The notes under the pieces: generated by a model
Told to the model about the DNA's origin: nothing
Databases searched by the model: none
What the model saw: only the letters and a program-made list of their open reading frames with translations
Source of the DNA: Nilaparvata lugens
Lineage: Eukaryota; Arthropoda; Insecta; Hemiptera; Delphacidae
NCBI RefSeq assembly: GCF_014356525.2
Contig: NC_052509.1
Coordinates: forward strand, 37,460,875-37,524,874
Length of the DNA: 64,000 nt
Reading direction: 5' to 3'
Program-made: the position numbers and the translations under genes
Part shown: in pieces, positions 46,048 through 54,965 of the stretch
Position numbering within the stretch: position 1 is the stretch's first letter
How the letters are laid out: every line of letters begins with the position of its first letter

Positions 46048-46561
46048 TAGCCCAGTCAATGAAGGCAAAAAATAGGCATTTGTCGGAACTAATTAGTGAA
46101 AAGCTGAAACTTTGCCCAATGTTACTTTAGTATAAGAGAAGTTCCCCTACAAAAGTCCCCGACCCTACCCCTCTTGCTTCCCCCCCCACCCCCTTTTTAA
46201 GTTAAAATGTCGATGTTTACTAGAAGCTCGATATCTCAGTAACCAATCATCGAATAGAGTTGAATTTTGTTTTAGAAAGGTTGCTAATATAATGGTCTAC
46301 AATAATGGGTCTATGCTTTTTCACGATAAAAATGATAGTTATCCTGATATAAACAAAAACATCTAAAAAAATGAACTTTTTTCAACTAGACTCATTTTTG
46401 TTTCCCAATTTACTTATTTGTAAGCAATTTTATCGAAAAAAACTTTGAATGAAAGTTTAAGATCTATTCTTTCTCAATCCAACGATATAAATCTTGCTTA
46501 CAAAAAATCGGAAATGTCGCTCTGGGAGGGGGAAATAGCAACGCGCTACACTTTTACGCTA
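46048..46561 (+). repeat. Left terminal inverted repeat of the Academ-type element
   Basis: Aligns along its whole length, with substitutions and small indels, to the reverse complement of 52449-52956. Best kept blocks: TAGCCCAGTCAAT, GTCGGAACTAATTAGTGAAA, CGATATCTCAG, CTCAATCCAAC and AGCAACGCGCTAC. Confidence 0.85.
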
Positions 46562-47098
46562 CGAGCTACGCGGTCCCCTCACATCAAGCTCGCACAAGCC
46601 ATGCGTCTATTTGAAAAACGAGAGATTCTCAGTTATATTTTATTCTTCAATACTCATAGTTCAGATTGATAGAATAGTTTTTATGTTCAATAGAAAAGTA
46701 GCTTGTTTTTGTGGCTTTAAGTTCATAAAATTATATTGTTAGATTTTAAGAGAACCATTGTGACTAGATGTTGTATAGAATGCATAATATGGATATTTTT
46801 GAAGATACAAATGCAGAGTGAGGCTCATAGCATAACTATATAACATATAACTATATTATATACAAAAGACTAAGTATTTTGTATGCTACATTTTGACAAT
46901 ACAGTGGTGAGCTGGGCCCATAGAAATAGATGACATCTATTATTATGGCTGGGCCGGGCAGTAGGGGTGCGGCGCTAACGTTGCTCCTCTCAATATTGTT
47001 TTTGTTGCTAAATAAAGAAAAGAAACTCGTTCTTTGCATTCTCGTATGAGTGGCATTCTCATCCCTCATGTCAGTTTCAGAGGGAAGTTTGCCAAGTT
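46562..47098 (+). other. Unique left subterminal region
   Basis: Lies between the left inverted repeat and the minisatellite. AT-rich with a short GC-richer block near 46910-46990; no frame with homology. Presumably 5' noncoding sequence of the transposase gene. Confidence 0.4.
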
Positions 47099-47100
47099 CG

Positions 47101-47372
47101 GACGTGCGTGGTAGACTTTTCGTAGTGAAGCACGTGGTAGATTTTTCGTAATTTTTCGTTGTGAAGCACGTGGTAGATTTTTCGTAATTTTTCGTAGTGA
47201 AGCACGTGGTAGATTTTTCGTAATTTTTCGTAGTGAAACACGTGGTAGATTTTTCGTAATTTTTCGTAGTGAAGCACATGGTAGATTTTTCGTAATTTTT
47301 CATAGTGAAACACGTGGTAGATTTTTCGTAATTTTTCATAGTGAAACACGTGGTAGATTTTTCGTAGTTAGT
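47101..47372 (+). repeat. 36-bp minisatellite, about seven copies, with CACGTG
   Basis: Unit GAAGCACGTGGTAGATTTTT then CGTAATTTTTCGTAGT; unit starts at 47127, 47163, 47199, 47235, 47271, 47307 and 47343. Most units keep the palindrome CACGTG (one has CACATG). The array ends about 155 bases before the transposase ATG. Because 36 is a multiple of three, long antisense frames arise that are not genes. Confidence 0.9.
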
Positions 47373-47527
47373 GCATTGATGGTGACAATTTTTTCACACA
47401 GTTCGATTATGAATTTATTTATTTGTGATCCCTTCTGAGTGATTACACACAAAAATATAGTTTTGTAGAAATATCAGTTCGGCGTGATGTGCTCCTGTTA
47501 CTCCAAACAAGTTTGAAACAATTAGTG

Positions 47528-50500
47528 ATGGATGAATCGGACTTAAATTGTTTAATTTGTGGTAACAAACTAGATGACAATATTGTAGTTGTAAAGAATG
47601 GAATCAATGCTATTTCTGAAGCCAGCAAAAAAAGAAGAGACAGTTTACATGAAAAACTACGAGGAAAGAGTACTATTAAATTACACAAGTTATGTAGGCA
47701 ACAATACACAAGACCTTCGAGTATTCAAGCAGCTATAAAGACACTAGATGAACAAAATGAACCCAGTACATCAACCACTGGAGTTACTCGTAGAACCCAT
47801 CAGGACAATTTTGATTTTAAGTTGTGTTGTTTTATTTGTGGAAAATCAGCAAATTACAGCTCTAAAATTCCAACTCAATATAGAAAACCATTTCACGAAG
47901 TAACGACGATCGAGTTCAAAGAAAGTTTTTTACAAAAGTGCAACGTTAGGAGTGACATATGGGGTGAAAATGTAAAAGCCCGACTTCTAAGTGCAATAGA
48001 CTTAGTAGCAGCAGAAGCGCGCTATCACAAACATTGCTACACAGAATTTACTAAATCTAAACCGATTGAAACACAAAAAGGTAGACCTCAAACCAAATTA
48101 GCTTCTACATTTACCAAAGTATGTAACTATATAGAAAACAATGATGAGTGCCAATATACTATAAAAGAAGTTCAGGATATTTTTAAATCTTTAGCTGATG
48201 ATGATGCTGCTTATTCTGACAAACACTTAGGAAAGCTTCTCCAAGAGCATTTCAAAGAGAGACTAACATTAACAAATGTTTCTGGTAAAAAGAATGTTTT
48301 CTGCCTTACTGACAATGTGCATAAAATTGTGGACAATTGGTATAGAAACAGGGTTCTTGATCTAGAAGAAGAGAAGAAGAGGATTGTTTCAGCTGCTGCC
48401 TCAATAATAAGAGAAGACATACAAAGGAAAACCTATGACTTCAATTCGTATCCAGATTTGGAAACAATTAAATCAGGTGGAAAAAATCTCATCCCCGAGA
48501 CTCTTGAAATGTTCATGTCACAGGTTACAAAGAAGAGGAATTCAATTGAATCACAAAAAGTCAATAAGAAATGTATTGTTATAAGTCATGCTATAATATC
48601 TGCTGTGAGACCAAGATCATTCCTTTCACCTATACAGACAAGCCTAGCTTTGACTTTACATCGACTGTATGGTTCTAAACATTTAATAAACATGTTGTCT
48701 TCAATGGGAGTGTGTGCATCATACAACGAAGCTTCGACTTACATAACGTCACTAATCAGTGCTGGCTCCCCAATTATTGAACCTGATGGATTTCTTCAAC
48801 ACGTTTTTGACAATGCCGACGTAAATATTCGAACCTTAGATGGACTAGGAACTTTTCATTCCATGGGAGGCATTCAGTGCATCACACCAGGTTCTTGTGT
48901 CCAAACTCAAACTACTGTGAAGAGGATTTCAAGTGGATCATTTCAAAACATTGAAAGTATTCGTGAGTATGTGTATCCAATGAAGAAAAGAAATGCTGGT
49001 CTGTCTAACATGATCATTGAAGACTTGGATAAACTGAAAGAAGTTGGAAGTGTGTCATGTTTACCTTCAGAATATTTGCATCCCCTCAACTTCGTATGGC
49101 TTTCTCATGTACACTCACAGCCTGGGTGGAGTGGATTTATGACCAACCTAATGACAAACTCAGCAGAATGTCAAACAACATACATTATGGCAGTACCATT
49201 TATTAATTTGGATCCCAGCAATATGTCAACCATCTACACAGCATTGCTTTTTGCAGCTGACCAAAGTAAGAAACAAAATCAAACCTGTATTGTTACATTT
49301 GATCAGCCTCTTTTCTTAAAAGCTATGGATATAGTAGGTGCCTCTGATAAAGACAGTAAAATATCGAAAACTGTTGTCCGTTTGGGAGGATTTCATTTAC
49401 TGATGTCTTATATGGGAGCTATTGGGAAGATTATGGAAGGAAGTGGTCTAGAAGATCTCTGGGGCACAGTGTATGGAAAAGCTACAGTAAGTCATATGAT
49501 GAATGGGCATGCTTATGACAGATGTCTTCGAGCATTTACACTAACAGTAGCAGCTCTAATGAACATTGCTAGAGAGCAGTTTCCTGATATCCAACACTGT
49601 TTTGATGAAGTATGTAGAAAAATTATTTCAGGAGAAATGTCAACAAAACATGCATTAGAGAACCCCTTGCTATTAGAAAAACTCAATCAATTGGATGAAT
49701 GTATGAAAACCATTGAAAAGACAAGCAGGACAGCTAAGTTGTGGCTGCAGCTTTTTCACACTATAGATTTAGCTCTTAATTTTGTGTATGCTGAGAGGAC
49801 AGGAGATTGGATTATGCATTTAAAATGCACAACAGATATGCTTCCATATTTCCATGCATCAGGCCACTTGCCTTATGCAAAGTCTGCACATATTTATGCC
49901 CAAGAAATGACCAAAATAACTGAAAAACTCTCTGAAAAAGAATTAGATCTTTTCATCAACAAGGGATATTTTACTGTGAAAAGAACAACAAGATACTGGT
50001 CAGGAACATGGACAGACATGTGCATAGAGCAATGTCTGATGAGGCCAATGAAATCTGTAGGAGGACTCACTCATGGAAGGGGAATGAATGAAAGTACTGT
50101 GAATAAATGGATTCTTGGGACACCATACTTCATAAAGATTAATGAAGCATTAGAGGAGTTCTTAGACATTTCTATTACCTACAGTGAACAACATGTTGAG
50201 CTGAGAAAGTCAAGAAAACTCAGAGACCAAGCTGATATTGATAAGTTCACCACATGGTTCAGACAACACAATCCATTAAATAAGGAATCTGGAGAGCTAG
50301 TTTCATTATCATCTGGTTTCATCAGTGATGAGTCAGTCAACTGTGACCAAGCCTATGACATAGGTTGTGCTGCTATGAAGACAATGGTAGGAAAATCATT
50401 TGGGAAACTGACATTAAAAAGAAAGGACATGGTTAAGACCCAACTAGCACACAAATTAGTTAAAGTCAGATCCAAAGAAATACCAGTCAACTCTCAACAG

Positions 50501-51751
50501 CTCTTCAATAGAATACTCTGTGTGTGTGATAGCTCTCAAAAATTGAAATTGTATCTTGAATATGAACTGTCTTCACATCCACCATCTCTCTTCGACAATG
50601 TTTCACTAAGAAAAGGAACTAAATCATCTATCCTGAAAGTGTTTCAAGATGCTGTAATAGAGGAAGAAGAAATTGATCAAACAAATTTATGTGTGATTAT
50701 TGATGGAGGATTTCTCCTTCATTATGTTCCCTGGCCACAAGACTCCACTTATGGAAATATCATACACATTTATCGAAAATATGTTGTAGAAAACTTTGGA
50801 GAAAATGTAACGGTTGTATTTGATGGCTATCCAGAAGACTGTACAACTAAACAAGAAGAGCAGAATAGAAGAGCAGCAAAAAAATCCTCAAATGACATAG
50901 ATTTTGATAGGAACACAAAATGCTTAACATCAAAGGAAGAATTTTTAGGCAACAGAAGAAACAAGAAGAAGCTTATATTTTCAGTTTCTGAAGAGCTTAT
51001 AAGTTCAAATATCAATACAATTGTTGCAAAAGACGATGCTGATATTTCCATTGTGACGACTGGAATAGAGGAGCTGAAGAGACACAAAACTGTTATGTTG
51101 TATGGTACAGACACTGATTTGTTGATACTGTTGATAGCTCTTGCCCCTGAGAATCAAGAAATCTACTTCTGCAAACAGATAACAGGAAGATTGCATGGAA
51201 AAGTGTTCTACAGCATTTCAAAGATAATAGATAAGGTGAAAAATACAAGGAAGCTTTTACTGTTTGCTTATGCAATAACAGGCTGTGATACAACTTCTTC
51301 TTTTTTCGGCCTTGGAAAAATAAAATCTTTAGAAATTGTTCAAAAATCAGAAGAAGCTCAAAGACAAGCATCAGTGTTCATTTGTGAAAATTCATCTAAA
51401 GAAGAACTGAAAAGAAATGGTGAAGATTTTATTCTGAATTTGTATGGCCAGAAAAAGCACACAAGCCTCAATGAAGCACGTTACTTCATGTTTACAAAAC
51501 TAGCAAGAAAATCAAAACTCAGATCTAATTTTGATCTTGCTAAGCTTCCTCCAACGTCTGAAGCTGCACATCAACATATATTTAGAGTGTATTTGCAAGT
51601 GCAGACATGGCTTGGAAATAGAATGGATGCTACAGATTGGGGCTGGAAGATGGAAATGGTGAAGAAAAATGGTGATCACAAGAAAAGTTTAAAACCGGTA
51701 CAAAGCACCAAACCCTTTGCACCTGATGACCTTCTGCACCTTGTCTTGTAG
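47528..51751 (+). CDS. Academ-type transposase with FEN1/XPG nuclease domain
   Basis: Start chosen at ATG 47528 (MDESDLNCLICGNKL), not the upstream in-frame ATG 47489, because the zinc motif starts here; about 1,407 codons. N-terminus: two zinc-binding modules, CLICGNKL with KLHKLC, and CCFICGK with ARYHKHC (about residues 8-190). Middle: conserved blocks VVRLGGFHLLMSYMGAIGKI and GGLTHGRGMN, function unknown. C-terminal third (nt 50690-51340): nuclease of FEN1/XPG type with the expected acidic ligands: IDGGFLLH, VVFDGYP, KDDADISIV, YGTDTDLLIL and the GCDTTSSFFGLGK helix-turn. The frame has no stop until TAG 51749-51751. It has its own left minisatellite and sits between inverted repeats. The product should bind element ends and catalyse transposition in the nucleus; which residues do so is not known to me. 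Confidence 0.85.
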   Translation: MDESDLNCLICGNKLDDNIVVVKNGINAISEASKKRRDSLHEKLRGKSTIKLHKLCRQQYTRPSSIQAAIKTLDEQNEPSTSTTGVTRRTHQDNFDFKLCCFICGKSANYSSKIPTQYRKPFHEVTTIEFKESFLQKCNVRSDIWGENVKARLLSAIDLVAAEARYHKHCYTEFTKSKPIETQKGRPQTKLASTFTKVCNYIENNDECQYTIKEVQDIFKSLADDDAAYSDKHLGKLLQEHFKERLTLTNVSGKKNVFCLTDNVHKIVDNWYRNRVLDLEEEKKRIVSAAASIIREDIQRKTYDFNSYPDLETIKSGGKNLIPETLEMFMSQVTKKRNSIESQKVNKKCIVISHAIISAVRPRSFLSPIQTSLALTLHRLYGSKHLINMLSSMGVCASYNEASTYITSLISAGSPIIEPDGFLQHVFDNADVNIRTLDGLGTFHSMGGIQCITPGSCVQTQTTVKRISSGSFQNIESIREYVYPMKKRNAGLSNMIIEDLDKLKEVGSVSCLPSEYLHPLNFVWLSHVHSQPGWSGFMTNLMTNSAECQTTYIMAVPFINLDPSNMSTIYTALLFAADQSKKQNQTCIVTFDQPLFLKAMDIVGASDKDSKISKTVVRLGGFHLLMSYMGAIGKIMEGSGLEDLWGTVYGKATVSHMMNGHAYDRCLRAFTLTVAALMNIAREQFPDIQHCFDEVCRKIISGEMSTKHALENPLLLEKLNQLDECMKTIEKTSRTAKLWLQLFHTIDLALNFVYAERTGDWIMHLKCTTDMLPYFHASGHLPYAKSAHIYAQEMTKITEKLSEKELDLFINKGYFTVKRTTRYWSGTWTDMCIEQCLMRPMKSVGGLTHGRGMNESTVNKWILGTPYFIKINEALEEFLDISITYSEQHVELRKSRKLRDQADIDKFTTWFRQHNPLNKESGELVSLSSGFISDESVNCDQAYDIGCAAMKTMVGKSFGKLTLKRKDMVKTQLAHKLVKVRSKEIPVNSQQLFNRILCVCDSSQKLKLYLEYELSSHPPSLFDNVSLRKGTKSSILKVFQDAVIEEEEIDQTNLCVIIDGGFLLHYVPWPQDSTYGNIIHIYRKYVVENFGENVTVVFDGYPEDCTTKQEEQNRRAAKKSSNDIDFDRNTKCLTSKEEFLGNRRNKKKLIFSVSEELISSNINTIVAKDDADISIVTTGIEELKRHKTVMLYGTDTDLLILLIALAPENQEIYFCKQITGRLHGKVFYSISKIIDKVKNTRKLLLFAYAITGCDTTSSFFGLGKIKSLEIVQKSEEAQRQASVFICENSSKEELKRNGEDFILNLYGQKKHTSLNEARYFMFTKLARKSKLRSNFDLAKLPPTSEAAHQHIFRVYLQVQTWLGNRMDATDWGWKMEMVKKNGDHKKSLKPVQSTKPFAPDDLLHLVL

Positions 51752-51908
51752 CTGTAAGACATCATGTCTTAAATATTGTGGGTGTCGGAAAGTGGGACTT
51801 GATTGCTCTGCCATGTGTGAGCACTGTGATGGTCTTTCTTGCGAAAATAGTCCTAATATTGATGAAATTATTGATCACGAGATTGAATTGGATTGTCAAG
51901 AACAGTAA
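51742..51908 (+). CDS. CXC-type cysteine domain in a shifted frame (C-terminus of the transposase)
   Basis: One base offset from the main frame, the sequence reads CSCKTSCLKYCGCRK and CSAMCEHCDGLSCENSP, nine cysteines spaced like a tesmin/TSO1-type CXC zinc domain, and ends in an acidic tail at TAA 51906-51908. The main frame stops at TAG 51749-51751 within CTT GTC TTG TAG C, so a shift of one base would fuse the domain to the nuclease. It may be a one-base insertion, a sequencing error or a recoding site. Family members as I know them carry this domain directly after the nuclease region. Confidence 0.65.
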
Positions 51909-52035
51909 AAGAAGGAAGAGAAGAAGAAGAAGAAGAAGAAAAGGAAATGAGGAGGAGGAGGAAGAAGAGAAGAGGAAGAAGAGGAGGAGGGGAGGAGAAG
52001 AGAAAGAAGAGGAGGAGGGGAGAAGGAAAAAGAGG
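51905..52035 (+). repeat. Purine-rich (GAA/GGA) tract
   Basis: Long run of AAGAAGAAG and GAGGAGGAG blocks directly after the CXC region. It creates an arginine/glutamate-rich frame that I do not regard as coding. Confidence 0.85.
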
Positions 52036-52448
52036 GAGAGTGATTTTGAGAGAATGACTATTGTATATAGTGTGAATATTAATTTAAGTGGTGGGTGGGC
52101 GGTCCGTGATGGTGTTTGACACCTGCTGGTTTGAGCCAGTCCGGGACATGGCGGGTCCATAGGTGGTGGATGATGGAACAACCCTAAATGAGGGTTAGGA
52201 ATAATCCCCCGAACCAAAACTGGCTCTCTTTATATGCTTTTGAAATGCTTCTACTGCCAAACACTGAGATCTAATTTTGGGGGTTGAGGGAGCCCCTCTA
52301 CCCCCCTTCTTCATGGTTTAATGAGCTTGGTAGTATCAAATTTGAGCTAAGCGCCCAAAAATACATATAAAACAACTGAAGAAAGATTTTCCGTCCGAGT
52401 GAATGTGTTAATCATATAACATGCAATAATAATGATGATAATGAAGGG

Positions 52449-52956
52449 TCGCGTCAAAGCGTAGCGCGTTGCTATTCCCCCTCCTAACGCAATATTTCTT
52501 ATCGTTGGTATGCTAAATTATACATTGTTGGATTGAGACAGAATAGATCTATAACCTTTGTTGGAGGCTTTTCTCGATAAAATGGCATACAAGAAAGTTA
52601 ATTGAGAAATAATAAAAAATTTAGTTGTAAAAATGCAATTTTTTTAGATATATTTATTTTTATCAGGATAACTGTTGGGTTTATCGTGAAAGTGAATAGA
52701 ATCATTATTTTAGACTATTATATTACCAACCATTTGAAAAAAAAATCAACTCTATCCGATGATTGGTACCTGAGATATCGCGTTTGTAGTAACTACCTGT
52801 TTTTTCCAACTTCAAAGGGGGGTGGGGGGAGGGGAAGCAAGAGGGGGAACTTTGGGGACTTTTGTGTACAAACTTCTCTTATACCAATATAACATTGGGT
52901 AAAGTTTCAGCTTTTCACTAATTAGTTCCGACACAAAACCTTTATTGACTGGGCTA
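52449..52956 (-). repeat. Right terminal inverted repeat of the Academ-type element
   Basis: Mirror of 46048-46561. The arms differ at many positions and by small indels, for example around the G/C runs at 52815-52835. Confidence 0.85.
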
Positions 52957-53175
52957 CAATCTCCCTGGCTGAAAAGCTACATCGACTTCAATATTCGCAA
53001 TAGACAGACCGCGAAAAATAAATTTGAAGTATCATTCTTTAAGGCCTGTTGCAATTTGATTTTTGGTAAGACTATACAATCAGTTTGCAAGCATATCAAT
53101 GTTAAAATTATCACAGACGAAAAACGATTAGATAAGTACATTTCAAATCCTTTTAATCCTTCAACCCTGAGGCTT
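52957..53175 (+). pseudogene. Polymerase copy 2, 3' segment
   Basis: Continues after the second CAAT with QSPWLKSYIDFNIRNRQTA and the motif-B block KACCNLIFGKTIQSVCKH. Homology fades near PFNPSTLRLSYYY; the TAG follows at 53188-53190. Motif C with the catalytic DTD is not present, so the gene is also 3'-truncated. Confidence 0.75.
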
Positions 53176-53190
53176 TCTTATTACTACTAG

Positions 53191-54230
53191 GATATCGGGG
53201 ATGATATTCTACATCCAATTCTGACGTTGAAATGGAAATTTGAGAAAGTTGCAATTTTACACGATTTGGCAACCCTGTAATTTCTTCGGATGGAGGGCCA
53301 AGTCTCAACTTATTCTACACAAACTAATAAATCTATCAAACAATCAAAGGAGAAACAATAAATTACACTATCATTCAATAATGCTTCAAATTTTATTCTG
53401 TTAACTAAAACGAATAAATTACCAACATTACTGATTAAATTTATATACAATAGTAAAATTAATCTCCATAACACTTGCAGAGGCACACACACACACAGTC
53501 ATCACTTGAAATATTTCTAATCATTCCACACTGGGCAAGTTCGTATATTATCCTTTTTCGACATTTACATTTTTCGAAATTTACAATTTGTACCTAAACA
53601 GCAATAGTTCAAGAGCTAAAAAGTGATGTGTTCAAGTGAGAAATTAATTTAGTCATTGGAAAAGTCACACACAAGTCGAAAATTAACTCTTATTATTATT
53701 AGTAGCAAATAAAACAACTAACCAATTATTTAAGAACACAAATGGTATTAAATATTGTTTCCAAGAATAGAATTTTTTTAAAAGCAAGAACTATAATTTC
53801 TTAAAATATGATATTCAAAACTTTGTGCTTTGAATATTGAAAATTTCAATTATAAACGTCTAAATAATAATAACACATTGATTACATTGATTTTCAATGG
53901 TAACATTATATTTTAGGCTAATATTTAACCGAATATATTGAGCAATAACCTTAGTTGAATTTCTTCAGAAAATAAACAGATTAATTATTGTATAAATAAG
54001 ATAATTGATGCGTAGCATGTATAATAATGATATACGCTCATAGTAACTAACATCAGTGATTATTTTATTTTATAGTACCTACATGACAGAATTTGGGAGT
54101 AAAGACTTTGATAAAATGTTCAATTTAATTAAAATAGACTTGAGTATATTCTCAGCAAGATATAACGGAGAAATGGCTTTCAGTTGCTCATTTTTATTGA
54201 CTGAAAATTAGCCGATCAAAAACAGAGTAG
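53191..54230. other. No recognised feature
   Basis: AT-rich, with a short (CA)n at about 53486-53499. No homologous frame. Confidence 0.4.
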
Positions 54231-54231
54231 C

Positions 54232-54965
54232 ACATGGAATTGGGAATTGGGAATGATGGACTGGGAAGCCAACTCCAACCAGTTGGGAGTTTCAAGTATC
54301 CGGGAGGTCCAAGTGTGCAGAGAGATGGAGTGCTTCCTGTAGAAATACAGCATAGAATTAATTGTGGATGTATGAACTGGGGAAGAATGAAGGGTGTTCT
54401 TCTTTGTGATAGAAGAGTGAATTGTAAAATGAAGGATGAAGTATATAAGTGAGTAGTGAGGCCAGCTAAGCTGTATGGAACGGAAGCGTGGCCCATTTCA
54501 AAGAGACAGGAAAGAAAGATGGAAGTGAATGAGATGAAAGTGTGGGATTACAAGAAGAGACAAGAAAAGGATTGAGTTGATTAGAGGGTCAGTAAAGGTT
54601 GGTCCACTGGGTAAGAAAATGCAGGAGGATGAGGTGGTTTAGTCAGAGTGTGACATTTGGTATTGGATGAAGTGAGAGGACGATGTAGACCAAAAGGTGC
54701 GTACAGATTTACGCGCCAAGAACATGAGGAATTCACTTTTAATCAGCCAATGCCAAGCTTTTTATAACTGTATCTTACTGTTTCTGTAAAAATACAGATA
54801 TATTCAGCTGATTAACAGTGAATTGCTCATGTTCGCGGCGCGTATATCTGTATGCACCTCCTAAAAATGTGATGGAAAGACAGAGTAGTGGCTAACTTGC
54901 AAGAGAATGAGAGCAGACATTGGACAGGCTTTTGTGAAGAAGTAGACTGCGATCATGGAATGCCG
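54232..54965 (+). pseudogene. RTE-clade LINE fragment, C-terminal RT region
   Basis: The frame reads VGSFKYPGG, EIQHRINCGCMNWGRMKGVL and then, after a TGA near 54450, VRPAKLYGTEAWPISKR and KKMQEDE, the C-terminal region of RTE reverse transcriptases. It is 5'-truncated with several stops. It is interrupted by a MITE at 54695-54859 and resumes with NVMERQSSG-like sequence. It differs clearly from the RTE copy at 42.7-45.4 kb, so it is another family. Confidence 0.7.
54695..54859. mobile_element. Palindromic MITE inside the RTE fragment
   Basis: Ends AGGTGCGTACAGATTTACGC and, reversed, AGGTGCATACAGATATACGC; arms of about 55 bp continue through GAACATGAG and TTAATCAGC. Can fold as one hairpin. 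Noncoding. Confidence 0.75.

Larger units (their letters stand above)
46048..52956 (+). mobile_element. Academ-superfamily DNA transposon, 6,909 bp
   Basis: Ends TAGCCCAGTCAAT and ATTGACTGGGCTA; the inverted repeats extend about 510 bp. CAAT directly abuts both ends (46044-46047 and 52957-52960), a perfect 4-bp target duplication. Removing the element restores the polymerase reading frame across the site. It encodes one long protein with a FEN1/XPG-type nuclease and a cysteine-rich C-terminus. Large transposase with an XPG nuclease, a Cys-rich finger and 3-4 bp duplications are the published traits of Academ elements; assignment to the subgroup without helicase is an inference. Features in order: left repeat, 36-bp minisatellite, ORF, CXC region, purine-rich tract, right repeat. 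Confidence 0.8.

Noticed and set aside
46048..46600. Left Academ repeat as an LTR
   Set aside because: The partner copy is inverted, not direct, and there is no primer-binding site or gag-pol.
46851..47349. Antisense frames with a 12-residue repeat (KNYEKSTTCFTT and FHYEKLRKIYHV)
   Set aside because: They arise because the 36-bp minisatellite unit is divisible by three; both antisense frames are open, which shows it is a repeat artefact.
47101..47372. CRISPR-like array of 36-bp repeats
   Set aside because: The units are directly adjacent with no unique spacers, and the context is a eukaryotic transposon.
51778..52119. Arginine/glutamate-rich frame
   Set aside because: Product of the GAA/GGA tract; the CXC frame of the transposase overlaps its start in another frame.
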